Of a stretch of 64,000 nucleotides of DNA, positions 49,999 through 57,834 are shown in pieces. Position numbers and translations under genes: made by a program. Under the pieces are notes generated by a model. That model had not been told where the DNA came from and searched no databases. It was given only the letters and a program-made list of their open reading frames with translations. Origin of the DNA: Bradyrhizobium elkanii WSM2783 (GTDB lineage: Bacteria; Pseudomonadota; Alphaproteobacteria; Rhizobiales; Xanthobacteraceae); assembly GCF_000472865.1 (NCBI RefSeq), contig NZ_AXAP01000029.1, positions 39,970 to 103,969 of the forward strand. The letters run 5' to 3'. Position 1 is the first letter of the stretch; the number at the start of each line of letters is the position of its first letter.

Positions 49999-50934
49999 CT
50001 AAAACAGCGCGCCGCTTCCGCAAATTGCGTTGTAAAGGTTGGTTGCGAACGTCGGTGCCCCGGCGTCGCTGGGGTGGGTGCCGTCAACGCGGTACGATTC
50101 CCCCAAGGCATCCCAATTCGCGCCCTGCCAGACGCCGACGTTGTCAACGACGGACATTTGTGCAGCTTGTATGGCACTCGAAACCACACCCGATGACATG
50201 GTCTCGATGTTGACGAATATCTTGCCGGGGAAACCGGCGGCACGCACCTGGGCAATCCACGCTTTCAAGTTGGCGGCATAGAGGGCCTGCGGCGTCCCAA
50301 GGTCGGTATCTTTTTCGCCTTGCCCCCACGCCACCATGAACGTTACGCCGGGCGTGCTCGGCGTGATGCCGCGAGAGGCTAGGCGCTTCATCGCTACCGC
50401 AAAGCGTCCCGCATAAGGGCCGTCACCGACCCACTGATCGATGGCGGTGCCGGTGACAGCAATGGGAACGACGATCACGCGATTGAATACCCCGTTCGAA
50501 ATGAACAGATCACCAAGGTACGGCCCGACATTCCCTCCCCAACCGCCAGTCCCGATAGCCGGTTTCGGACCGAACGGATAAGCCTCTCCATCATAGATGT
50601 TGAAATTGTCGATGACAGCACCGTTTGCGGGGACATAGACCGTGGGGCCGAAAACATCAGCCATCAGGGATTGTCCGGCGGTGATCAAGACTAGCGTTTT
50701 CTGCGCGGGATTGATCGCCAGCGAGCGCGGCGTAAGCCCGCTTGTATCGATGTTCGACGGCGCAATGGAAGGCGATTCAACGTCCACAATTTTGTATGGA
50801 TCGGTAGCCGAGATCACGGCTCGCGCGGCAACAGCCGCTCCCAAGGCAATTGAGGCCAGAAGGGCATAATGAACTAACTTCACTGCATCGATTCCAGCAA
50901 TCTCGACGCCGTGCAGAAAATCGGTCGGGGACAT
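49999..50934 (-). CDS. SGNH-hydrolase-like protein with sheath-derived N-terminus
   Basis: 311 residues. The first 11 residues (MSPTDFLHGVE) match the sheath protein start (MSLTDFLHGVE) and the DNA of this start plus the leader is duplicated. A membrane helix follows (ALLASIALGAAVAARAVI). The body has SGNH/sialate-esterase features: LVLITAGQSLMADVFG (nucleophile region GQS), GGWGGNVGPYL, FMVAWGQGEKDT and a late DGTHPSDAGAPTF (DxxH). Such enzymes deacetylate sugars, possibly cell-surface polysaccharide. Confidence 0.78.
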   Translation of the reverse strand: MSPTDFLHGVEIAGIDAVKLVHYALLASIALGAAVAARAVISATDPYKIVDVESPSIAPSNIDTSGLTPRSLAINPAQKTLVLITAGQSLMADVFGPTVYVPANGAVIDNFNIYDGEAYPFGPKPAIGTGGWGGNVGPYLGDLFISNGVFNRVIVVPIAVTGTAIDQWVGDGPYAGRFAVAMKRLASRGITPSTPGVTFMVAWGQGEKDTDLGTPQALYAANLKAWIAQVRAAGFPGKIFVNIETMSSGVVSSAIQAAQMSVVDNVGVWQGANWDALGESYRVDGTHPSDAGAPTFATNLYNAICGSGALF

Positions 50935-51007
50935 TGGCTCTCAACCCTCATCAGCATTGGGATTGAGACCAAGGTAGCGACCGTCCTACACGCGGTCTGG
51001 ACCGTTT
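50935..51007 (-). promoter_or_regulatory. Leader module C (SGNH hydrolase gene)
   Basis: Reading leftward: AAACGGTCC (50999-51007), CGGTCGCTA as in leader A, then a hairpin of 12 pairs with two one-base bulges (arms 50959-50971 and 50935-50947) ending at the base before ATG 50934. Sequence identity with leader A runs through the first ~11 codons of both genes. Confidence 0.65.
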
Positions 51008-51019
51008 CGGTGTCCCTCA

Positions 51020-51352
51020 TCAGTCAATTGCGTGAATGCGATCCTGCGCGGTCCACACGCAGGACTTCAGACCTTTCGGGCGCACGCAGGCGAAGATAGT
51101 GTTCGGCACCTCGACCACAAAGACTTCGGTCCCCTTGCCGAACGACTCGCACCCTTCGGCCGCGCTCTTGGCGATCCCAGCATCAAAATCGGCGGCGGCA
51201 GTCTTCAGCACGCCCCGCATGCCGTCCAGCGTCGAGCAGGCCAGTGCCGTCGAGGTTAAGACGCCGGACTGCCCGACCTCCAATCGCTTCGCCTGGGCGG
51301 AAGCGATTCCGGCGATCAACAGTGCGGCGGCAAGGGCTACTCGAATGGGCAT
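51020..51352 (-). CDS. Small secreted protein
   Basis: 110 residues with a signal peptide (MPIRVALAAALLIAGIASAQA). The mature part has four cysteines (LACSTLDG, EGCESFG, FACVRPKGLKSCVW) that could form two disulfides. No family is recognised. It ends 10-15 bp before the upstream edge of leader module C. Confidence 0.6.
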   Translation of the reverse strand: MPIRVALAAALLIAGIASAQAKRLEVGQSGVLTSTALACSTLDGMRGVLKTAAADFDAGIAKSAAEGCESFGKGTEVFVVEVPNTIFACVRPKGLKSCVWTAQDRIHAID

Positions 51353-51398
51353 GTAACGCGGCTCCTAGTCACTACGGTAGGGCATCTGCCATTGGGGC

Positions 51399-51447
51399 GG
51401 ACCCAACGGTTCTGCAACAGACTTGGAGCACCGCCATGAAGAAGTAA
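51399..51447 (+). promoter_or_regulatory. Leader module D (degenerate copy)
   Basis: GGCGGACCCAACGGTTC then GGTTCTGCAA / TTGGAGCACC (51408-51432, 8 of 10 pairs) with GGAG in the 3' arm, 3 nt before ATG 51436. The ATG opens only a three-codon frame (MKK). It matches leader B in CAACAGACTTGGAG. It is probably a leader whose gene was lost. Confidence 0.45.
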
Positions 51448-51745
51448 ACCCTTCTATCATGATACCACCTTAGATCGCGCTTTTTGGAAATCTGAGACCC
51501 GCATCTCGTTTTGATGGCGGCCTTCGTACCCGCCCGGCAAAGTGAAGAGTGGCGACCCGTTCGCGGTCGTGAACTGAAGAAGAAGCCAAAGAGAAGATGT
51601 TGGGGGCCGTGGGCGACACGGCCATTAAGAGGCCCGCCGGGGAGACCCGAGCGGGTCTCATTGCTATTGACAACGCCGTCGAATGTCCGCATATTGCGGA
51701 CATGGCTGAGCGGATTGTCCCCGGCCGATTGTGAGGGAAACCCCG
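51448..51745 (+). other. Stretch with a possible 45-residue frame and two dyads
   Basis: A frame from ATG 51597 to 51734 reads MLGAVGDTAIKRPAGETRAGL...HIADMAERIVPGRL and looks protein-like, with more open frame upstream lacking a start. GAGACCC-GAGC-GGGTCTC and GTCCGC-ATATT-GCGGAC (51685-51701) are perfect dyads; TTGACA and CATATT lie 17 bp apart over the second. Either a decayed gene or a promoter with operator. Confidence 0.35.
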
Positions 51746-51949
51746 ATGACGGAAGTTACCACGATGGATCAACAAGAGCAGGTCGCGCGCATCGAGCGCA
51801 TGCAGGAAGAGACCCGCAAGTTCGCTGCCGAGCAGCGGAAGATCGGGCGCGAAGTCGCTCTCGCGCCGTGGCAGCTTGTCGTCACCGCCATGACCGCCGG
51901 TGCCGCGTTGTTCGGTGCGGGCGCGGCCTTCATGAAATTGTTCGGATGA
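51746..51949 (+). CDS. Small membrane protein
   Basis: 67 residues from ATG 51746 (GAGGGAAA upstream). A charged helix (QQEQVARIERMQEETRKFAAEQRKI) precedes a C-terminal membrane helix (VVTAMTAGAALFGAGAAFM). The stop overlaps the next start (ATGA). Similar small proteins occur near phage lysis and accessory regions. Function is unknown. Confidence 0.6.
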   Translation: MTEVTTMDQQEQVARIERMQEETRKFAAEQRKIGREVALAPWQLVVTAMTAGAALFGAGAAFMKLFG

Positions 51950-52164
51950 CACCGAAGAGATTCACTCAATGCTTGGCCTCGCTGCGCTGGACGCAGCGGG
52001 GCCTCGCCGCGATTCTCGAATGCGATGACAGACTGGTCCGCCGGTGGGCGTCCGGCGAAGCCGACATCCCGGCGAGCGTCGCCGCGTGGCTCGAAACACT
52101 CGCTCAGGCTCACGATGCGATCCCGCCGCCGCAGGGATGGAAGAGACGGCAGTCCATCTCCTAG
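51946..52164 (+). CDS. Cro/XRE-like helix-turn-helix protein
   Basis: 72 residues. FTQCLASLRWTQRGLAAILECDDRLVRRWASGEADIPASVAAWLETL is a complete helix-turn-helix with the R..L...L..D...VRRW.SG pattern of small phage/host XRE regulators. It is coupled to the membrane protein. It may regulate right-arm genes. Confidence 0.78.
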   Translation: MTPKRFTQCLASLRWTQRGLAAILECDDRLVRRWASGEADIPASVAAWLETLAQAHDAIPPPQGWKRRQSIS

Positions 52165-52245
52165 ACCAACCGTTAGCCCAATCTCGGAAGCCCGCCACAA
52201 ACCCTAGCGATGGTCCTTACGCGGCCTCGAAGATAAACTAGGCGG

Positions 52246-52689
52246 ATGTCCCCTCGGATCATCCACATGCCGCTGTCTGGCGGCGACCGCAAGCACTACG
52301 CCCGCGAACTAGCTCGCATCGAACGTCTGCACGCTGATCTGGAAAAGCGGATGGCGGCGGCTTACGAGGTCGCGCACCGGCTGGCCTGCGAAGAGTGGAA
52401 CGCCCGGCAGTTTATCGGGGGCAATGCCGATCCTTCCCCGGCCATCGCAGCGGCCGTCCAGGCGCGCTACACTTTGCTCGAAGTGAAATGCGGGACCTGC
52501 GGACGCAGCGAGCGCGTCTATCTGCCCGATCTCGTCTGGCCGAGTGACAAGCCAATTCATACGCTCGCCAAGGTGCTGTTCTGTCGGCCTTGCCGAGCAG
52601 CAACTGGCGCGACGCGGCGACCCAACCTTGTCGCTCTTTGCATGCCGAGCGAGCCGACGCCGTCGCCAGCCGCTGTCGGGCGACGGTAG
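52246..52689 (+). CDS. Hypothetical protein with CxxC...CxxC zinc-binding motif
   Basis: 147 residues. A charged helical N-terminus (YARELARIERLHADLEKRMAAAYE) precedes KCGTCGRSERVYL and FCRPCRAATG, a four-cysteine zinc site. The spacing is loosely like small phage late activators (Ogr/Delta), but the protein is longer and other Ogr residues are not seen. Confidence 0.5.
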   Translation: MSPRIIHMPLSGGDRKHYARELARIERLHADLEKRMAAAYEVAHRLACEEWNARQFIGGNADPSPAIAAAVQARYTLLEVKCGTCGRSERVYLPDLVWPSDKPIHTLAKVLFCRPCRAATGATRRPNLVALCMPSEPTPSPAAVGRR

Positions 52690-52701
52690 CGCCAGCGTAG
52701 A

Positions 52702-52926
52702 TTACGCATCAGGCACCAGCACGATTAGTTCCGACCGGCGCAGGGCAGCGATCCGGCGAACGCGCTCGCAGGCGGCCTTGAACGGTACGGCCGTATCCAT
52801 GGTGATGACCTTGTCCTTGGCCGTCACCGTGGGCGAGATGATTTTGAAGGTCCAATAGGCTTTGCCTGTCGGCTTCCCGTGCCTGCGCTCGTAGGTCTCG
52901 ATGTCGATGCGGATATCGTTACTCAT
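52702..52926 (-). CDS. Small hypothetical protein
   Basis: 74 residues (MSNDIRIDIETYERRHGKPTGKAYWTFKIISPTVTAKDKVI...). β-rich, converging with the zinc protein gene. It is the last prophage gene before attR. Not recognised. Confidence 0.5.
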   Translation of the reverse strand: MSNDIRIDIETYERRHGKPTGKAYWTFKIISPTVTAKDKVITMDTAVPFKAACERVRRIAALRRSELIVLVPDA

Positions 52927-52992
52927 ACTCTTTGCTCAAGCACGTTGGCGAGTGGCTAGCATGAACAGGCCGGGAACAGATCGCACAAGCTA

Positions 52993-53022
52993 TGCACGGA
53001 TTTTGCACGGATATGCACGGAT
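52993..53022 (+). repeat. Three helically phased TGCACGGAT repeats near attR
   Basis: TGCACGGAT occurs at 52993, 53004 and 53014, start-to-start distances of 11 and 10 bp, about 90-120 bp from the tRNA 3' end. This is the layout of arm-type integrase or excisionase binding sites. Confidence 0.6.
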
Positions 53023-53113
53023 GTTCCTACCCTGTTCTACTCTTTTGTGCCCCCGTGTGCCCCGGCGTATACCAGAAACAAGAAAGATTATGTAACGATT
53101 TCAGGCGTTTAGA

Positions 53114-53188
53114 TGGTGGACGCACAAGGGATCGAACCTTGGACCTCTCCCGTGTGAAGGGAACGCTCTCCCGCTGAGCTATGCGTCC
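53114..53188 (-). tRNA. tRNA-Val (anticodon CAC), prophage attachment site
   Basis: The minus strand folds as a cloverleaf: acceptor GGACGCA / TGCGTCC, D arm GCTC...GAGC, anticodon stem TTCCC / GGGAG with loop TTCACAC (anticodon CAC), T arm with GGTTCGATCC, and an encoded CCA end (53114-53116). The 3' end faces the prophage, so integration into the tRNA 3' part is inferred. The attL copy would be outside the window. Confidence 0.93.
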
Positions 53189-53213
53189 GGGATCTCGGCG
53201 CGGAAGCCGGAAA

Positions 53214-53227
53214 CGGCCTTTCGGCCG
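53214..53227 (-). terminator. Terminator-like hairpin downstream of the coiled-coil gene
   Basis: Minus-strand CGGCC-GAAA-GGCCG followed by TTTCC lies between the coiled-coil gene end (53296) and the tRNA. Confidence 0.4.
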
Positions 53228-53295
53228 GAGCCGCGATTTACGAAGGGCAGGGGCTGGGTGTCAAGCCAAAGCCGACCCCAAAGCGTGAAAGAGCC

Positions 53296-54582
53296 TTATG
53301 CCCCCTGCTGGCGGGCGCGGGAAGCGTGGGATTGCAGCGCTCGGATGCGTTCGGCGAGCGTTCCGCCGCCTTCGGGCAGACCGCTTGCGGCGGGCACACC
53401 ATTGGCAGCTTTCGGTCCCGCCTTCGGTCCGCCCTTGGCCGGGACCGCCGGCTCCGCGGCCAGCATGGCCTCGATCGGCGAATTCGGCCCTTCGAGCTGG
53501 ATCGCCAGCTTTGCTACTTCGGCGGCAATGTCGTTGATGCGCTCGCGCAGCAGCGCGTTCTCCATGCGCTCGGTCGCCCAGGAGTTCTCCGCCTGTTCCT
53601 GGATCGCGTTGATGTCGCGCTGCAGCTTTGACCGCTCGTCGCTGATGATGCGGAGCTGTTCTTCCAGAGCGGCCTTCTCGCTTTTTAGCTTTTCAAGGGC
53701 CGGCGATTTGCCGCCATTCATCGCCGCGCGCAGTTCCTTCACGGTGCGCTCGGCTGCCTCATTGGCCTGCCGGAGCTGGTTGTTCTCGAATTCCCGTTCG
53801 GCCAAGAGCTTGCCCTGGCTCGCAAGCCGCCCCTCCAGTTGGTTGACGCGGTTGCCGAGGATCTGGGCTTCATTGACCTGGACGCTCAATTGACGGTCGA
53901 GGTCGGTGACGCGCTGGTTCAGACTCTCGGCCCGGCTTCGCGCCTCCGCGAGCTCGCGGGTCGCGGCTTCGGATGCGCTGCGTTCCTCGGCCAGGCGGGC
54001 CTGGGTGGCGGCGAAGTCCCTTTCAGCGTGGCTGACCCGGTCCTTCAATTCCTCGATCTGGGTGCGGACGGAGATCAGCTCGATCTGGCGGCTATCCGCC
54101 GCCATCGAGCGGTCGTTCAGGTCGGCATTGATCTTGCCGAGCTCGCTCTGCTTGTTCGTCAGCGCCTGCTCGACGGCGCGCAACTGCTCGGCCTTGGCGG
54201 CGAACTCCTCTTCAGTGGCGCGGGCCTGATCCTTCATCGCCTTTTCGCGCGCCTCGAGCGCGAAGATCGCGGCGTTCTTTTCGCCGAGCTCGATCTTCAT
54301 GCGGTTGATCGCGTCGGTCTTCTTGCCGAGTTCGGCGAGCTGGCTCGTGGTCTTGCTCTTGAGCTGCTCGACGCTCATTTCGAGCCGCCGCGCCGACATC
54401 GCGAATTCCGCGCGCAACTGGTCCTTGTCCGCCTGGATCTCGGCCATCGACAGCGGGGTTGCGGCCTCGATACGCCGGGTCGTCAGCCGCACCGCCCGGT
54501 TATGCACCAGCGGCACGATCATCAGACCGCACAGCATCGAGACCAGAAAACCGATCGCCAGATACATGATCGGTTCGACCAT
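53296..54582 (-). CDS. Membrane-anchored long coiled-coil protein
   Basis: 428 residues. One N-terminal membrane helix (IMYLAIGFLVSMLCGLMIVPLV) is followed by about 330 residues of heptad-like coiled coil (Glu/Lys/Ala/Leu/Gln-rich) and a disordered Pro/Gly/Ala tail. The family is conserved in Bradyrhizobium-type genomes as far as I can recognise, with no defined function. It resembles envelope or cell-division scaffold proteins in architecture only. Confidence 0.75.
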   Translation of the reverse strand: MVEPIMYLAIGFLVSMLCGLMIVPLVHNRAVRLTTRRIEAATPLSMAEIQADKDQLRAEFAMSARRLEMSVEQLKSKTTSQLAELGKKTDAINRMKIELGEKNAAIFALEAREKAMKDQARATEEEFAAKAEQLRAVEQALTNKQSELGKINADLNDRSMAADSRQIELISVRTQIEELKDRVSHAERDFAATQARLAEERSASEAATRELAEARSRAESLNQRVTDLDRQLSVQVNEAQILGNRVNQLEGRLASQGKLLAEREFENNQLRQANEAAERTVKELRAAMNGGKSPALEKLKSEKAALEEQLRIISDERSKLQRDINAIQEQAENSWATERMENALLRERINDIAAEVAKLAIQLEGPNSPIEAMLAAEPAVPAKGGPKAGPKAANGVPAASGLPEGGGTLAERIRALQSHASRARQQGA

Positions 54583-54699
54583 GAATGGGTTACTCCCGTG
54601 ATAATAATTCGTTAATCACAATGCCACGGGCGGCCGGCAAAACGCCAGCCAAATGCCCGTCCGTGGTGAGGGATTCACGTCAAGGCGTTAACGGCGGGG

Positions 54700-55305
54700 T
54701 CAGAACGGGTTCCAGGTCGCGCGCGGCGTATATTTCAGGTAGCCGACATTGGCACCAAGCCTGAGCCCGATGCCGGAACGGATCGGCACCAGCACGATGT
54801 TGTTGGCCGTCAGCGCGGTCATGCCGAAACCGCCGACGATGTAAGCCGAGCCGTCGATGCCGACGAAGCGCTGGTAGATCGCTTGCGTGGAGGGCAGGTT
54901 GTAGACCAGCGTCATGGTGCGGGCACCATCGCCGCCCCAGTCGAAGCCGACCGAGGGCCCCTGCCAATAGACCCGCAGATCGCCGGCATTCTTGGTGTAG
55001 AGCGTGCCTTCCCCATAGCGCAGGCCGGCGACAAAAGCGCCGGAGCCTTCTTCGCCGAGCACGTAGCCATTGGGCAGACCCCATTGGCTGACCGCGCGTT
55101 CGATGACGGAGGCAAGCCCGCGCGAGACGTTACCGAAGAATTTGTGGCCGGCGGTAACAAGTTCGTCTGGCCCATAGGTGCTCGGACCGGGCTCGCGCTG
55201 CGGCGGCGGGTATTGCGGCGGCGGGGCCTGCTGGGCGGCAACCGGCGCAATCCAGCACATCAGCGCAGCGAGCGCTGCCGCGGCAAGGCGTGATGCGAAA
55301 CTCAT
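54700..55305 (-). CDS. eipA: EipA / DUF1134 family envelope protein
   Basis: 201 residues from ATG 55305. Signal peptide (MSFASRLAAAALAALMCWIAPVAA), then a Pro/Gln-rich linker and the DUF1134 core: GFFGNVSRGLA-like HKFFGNVSRGLASVIERAVSQ, GEEGSGAFVAGLRYGEGTLYTK, VYWQGPSVGFDWGGDGART, YNLPSTQAIYQRFVGIDGSAYIVGGFGM and LRLGANVGYLKYT. EipA is a periplasmic protein needed for envelope integrity in Brucella. This is host chromosome. Confidence 0.88.
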   Translation of the reverse strand: MSFASRLAAAALAALMCWIAPVAAQQAPPPQYPPPQREPGPSTYGPDELVTAGHKFFGNVSRGLASVIERAVSQWGLPNGYVLGEEGSGAFVAGLRYGEGTLYTKNAGDLRVYWQGPSVGFDWGGDGARTMTLVYNLPSTQAIYQRFVGIDGSAYIVGGFGMTALTANNIVLVPIRSGIGLRLGANVGYLKYTPRATWNPF

Positions 55306-55397
55306 AAAGAACCCCTGCGATCGAAATTCTGGTCGCCGCCTTAACCTGACGCCAACAAGGTCGGCTCTAGCTTGCGCCCAGTGTCCCCTCGATTCCA

Positions 55398-55922
55398 ATG
55401 TTATCGATATCAACTATGACGGTACAACGGCAGGAAATATACCGCCGGCGCCCCGGAATAGCCTTTTTCATCTTCGCCGTCGGTCTTTTAGCTTTGATCG
55501 GCAATGATTCGGCAGTCCGGGCTGCCACGACCGAGCGGGTGGTGGTCAATCACTATTCCGGCCTCGCCATCGAGGGATTCGACCCAGTGGCATATTTTAC
55601 CGATGCCGCTGCCCTTGAGGGTTTGCCGGACTTTGAGGCTGCGCAGGCAGGCGCGGTCTGGCGCTTCCGCAATGAAGGCAACCGCGCCTCCTTTGTCGCT
55701 CATCCGGAAATCTACGGTCCGCAATTCGGCGGCTATGACCCGGTCGATCTCGGCCGCGGCGTCACCTATGCCGGCAATCCACGATTTTGGGCGGTCGCCG
55801 GGCAGCGGCTCTATCTGTTCGGCCGGGAGGACAATCGGGACGCCTTTGTCGCCGATCCCCAACGTTTTTTGAAAGATGCCACCGCCCGCTGGCCGGAGTT
55901 GGAGCAGACGCTGGCGCAGTAG
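55398..55922 (+). CDS. YHS-domain protein
   Basis: 174 residues (ATG 55398, or 55416). A membrane/signal segment (GIAFFIFAVGLLALIGNDSAVRA) precedes a YHS-like core (IEGFDPVAYFTDAAALEGLPDFE, WRFRNEGNRASFVAHPEIYGPQFGGYDP, GREDNRDAFVADPQRFL). YHS proteins of this type are periplasmic or membrane-attached with unknown role, sometimes linked to metals. It is transcribed divergently from eipA. Confidence 0.82.
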   Translation: MLSISTMTVQRQEIYRRRPGIAFFIFAVGLLALIGNDSAVRAATTERVVVNHYSGLAIEGFDPVAYFTDAAALEGLPDFEAAQAGAVWRFRNEGNRASFVAHPEIYGPQFGGYDPVDLGRGVTYAGNPRFWAVAGQRLYLFGREDNRDAFVADPQRFLKDATARWPELEQTLAQ

Positions 55923-55932
55923 TTGCCCGCCT

Positions 55933-56757
55933 CTAAGGGGCGGCTGCGGGATCGCCCCAGGCAATGAATTCCAGCACGATAAAGTCGTCCCGCAGGCCGA
56001 AATGCAGTGCCGCTCCGTGCGAATCCGTGATCTTGCCGCCGGCGGCGGTGACCACGGCATGGCCGGCCGCGACGTCCCATTCGCAGGTCGGCGCAAGGCG
56101 GGGATAGACGTCCACCTTGCCTTCGGCCACCCGTCCGAACTTCACCGCTGAGCCGAGTTCGACCCGCACCGCGCCGCCCCGCCTGGCGATAAAGGCCTCC
56201 GTGCTCGGATCGCCATGGGAGCGGCTGACCGCCACGGTCCAGGAGTTTCCGCGCGGCGGGTGAGGGCGGGTACGAATCGGTTCGACAACTGGTGGCGCGC
56301 CATCGCGAACGATCAACCGCTCCGCGCCATGGCCGACAATGCCGCGCCAGATCACGCCCAGGGCCGGCGCCCCGACGATGCCAAGCAGCGGCGTCCCTTC
56401 GGTCACCAGGGCGAGGTTGACCGTGAACTCGTTGCGGCCGGCGACGAATTCCTTGGTGCCGTCGAGCGGATCGACCAGGAAGAAGCTGTCTCTGTAGGGC
56501 GGCCTTGCTAGACGCGTGCGCTCCTCGGAGAGCGACAGCACGTTTGGCGCAAGCCGCGCCAAGCCCTCGGCAATGATGCGGTCGGCCGCGAGATCGGCCT
56601 CGGTCACCGGCGAGCCGTCGCTCTTGCCCTCAACCTTCATGGCGCTGCGATTGACCGCGAGGATGGCCTCGCCAGCCCGCATCACCAGTTCCGTCAGTGG
56701 TTCGATCAGCGCGGCCGCGGCATTGCCGTCGATCCGGGGTGGGCATGCCTCATTCAT
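55933..56757 (-). CDS. cysQ: 3'(2'),5'-bisphosphate nucleotidase CysQ
   Basis: 274 residues. Inositol monophosphatase fold with the Li-sensitive motif VDPLDGTKEFVAGRNEFTVNLAL, SEE near residue 98 and the second metal site CEWDVAAGHAVVTAAGG. It removes the 3' phosphate from PAP/PAPS in sulfur metabolism. It lies between the YHS gene and chpT on the opposite strand. Confidence 0.9.
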   Translation of the reverse strand: MNEACPPRIDGNAAAALIEPLTELVMRAGEAILAVNRSAMKVEGKSDGSPVTEADLAADRIIAEGLARLAPNVLSLSEERTRLARPPYRDSFFLVDPLDGTKEFVAGRNEFTVNLALVTEGTPLLGIVGAPALGVIWRGIVGHGAERLIVRDGAPPVVEPIRTRPHPPRGNSWTVAVSRSHGDPSTEAFIARRGGAVRVELGSAVKFGRVAEGKVDVYPRLAPTCEWDVAAGHAVVTAAGGKITDSHGAALHFGLRDDFIVLEFIAWGDPAAAP

Positions 56758-56897
56758 AAGCGGTTCTCATCGGCTACTACCGTTCCCATCTCACTTCCGC
56801 CGCAAGCTGGCAGCATGCGCTTCCCCAGTGTATCAAATCCAAAAGCATGCGTGATTCGCTCCCGTCCGCGTGTATTGCGGCATTCCAGGAACACTTC

Positions 56898-57542
56898 ATG
56901 TCTGGCACTTCGTCTCTCGGTCCCGCTCCCGATGCCCTCGAACTGGCGGCGCTGTTGTGCTCGCGCGTCTGCCACGATCTCATCAGTCCTGTCGGCGCGA
57001 TCGTCAATGGCCTTGAGGTCATCGACGACAATCCGAAACCCGAGGACCGCGATTTTGCACTCGACCTGATCCGCAAGAGCGCCAAGACCGCATCTGCCCG
57101 CCTGCAGTTCTGCCGGCTTGCCTTCGGTGCCGCCGGGTCGGCCGGTGCGCAGATCGATCTCGGCGACGCGCAGGCCATGGCGAAGGGGCATATCGAGGAC
57201 GGCAAGGTGACGCTGACCTGGAATCTGCCGCGGCTGCTCATGCCCAAGAATCGCGTCAAGCTGCTCCTGAATATGCTCGTGATCGCGCAGCAGACGATTC
57301 CGCGCGGCGGCACGCTGACGATCGATCCGGTCGGCGAGGGCGAGACGATGAGCTTTCGCATCACCTCGGCCGGGCTGAACGCCCGCGTGCCGCAGAACAT
57401 CGTCGATATTCTCGGCAGCACGTCGGCCGCGGTCGATGCCCACGCGGTGCAGCCCTATTACACGCGGCTGTTGGCGCAGGCCTGCGGATTGACCGTCAAG
57501 CTCGCCCTCGAGGGCGAGACTGTGGTGGTCAGCGCGTCCTGA
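56898..57542 (+). CDS. chpT: Histidine phosphotransferase ChpT
   Basis: 214 residues from ATG 56898. The DHp helix carries the phosphorylated His in LCSRVCHDLISPVGAIVNGLEVI; the C-terminal half is a degenerate Bergerat fold (LKLLLNMLVIAQQTIPRGGTL..., LAQACGLTVKLA). In alphaproteobacteria ChpT passes phosphate from CckA to CtrA and CpdR, controlling cell cycle and motility. Located just upstream of the che operon. Confidence 0.9.
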   Translation: MSGTSSLGPAPDALELAALLCSRVCHDLISPVGAIVNGLEVIDDNPKPEDRDFALDLIRKSAKTASARLQFCRLAFGAAGSAGAQIDLGDAQAMAKGHIEDGKVTLTWNLPRLLMPKNRVKLLLNMLVIAQQTIPRGGTLTIDPVGEGETMSFRITSAGLNARVPQNIVDILGSTSAAVDAHAVQPYYTRLLAQACGLTVKLALEGETVVVSAS

Positions 57543-57834
57543 CGAATTGCTGCATGATCTCACGGCGCGCAGGCCGCCCAAGGGATCATGCGCAAACAAC
57601 GACGTAGAGCGCGATCGGAGGCGCGAAGCGAATGCGCCGCGCGCCGCGACGGCGGCCATAGCGTTAACCAATCGTTTGCAACTTGCCGTTGATTTCAATC
57701 TTTTCTTCTTATCTCTTTGTTGATCCCGTTCTTTTCCACATACTCAACCAAACTTAAACGCTTTGCATGGAAGCTGGTCCAAGTTCCGTAAGGCGCGTCG
57801 ATGTCGCGTGCCGCTGCGTACGAAGGCCAGGTTC
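57543..57834. promoter_or_regulatory. chpT-cheA intergenic region
   Basis: About 290 bp without a gene. A GC-rich first half is followed by a T/C-rich stretch (about 57680-57750). It presumably carries the promoter of the chemotaxis operon. No clear sigma-factor consensus was found by eye. Confidence 0.4.

Noticed and set aside
51667..51701. Firm sigma70 promoter with operator (TTGACA-17-CATATT over a dyad)
   Set aside because: The elements lie within a protein-like open frame, so chance occurrence is plausible. Kept only as a low-confidence note.
52246..52689. Ogr/Delta-type late transcription activator
   Set aside because: Only the paired CxxC motifs are suggestive. Length and other conserved residues of Ogr proteins do not match.
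52993..53022. CRISPR-like short repeat cluster
   Set aside because: Three 9-bp repeats with 1-2 bp gaps are far too short and close for a CRISPR array. No other CRISPR-like array or cas gene was seen in the window.
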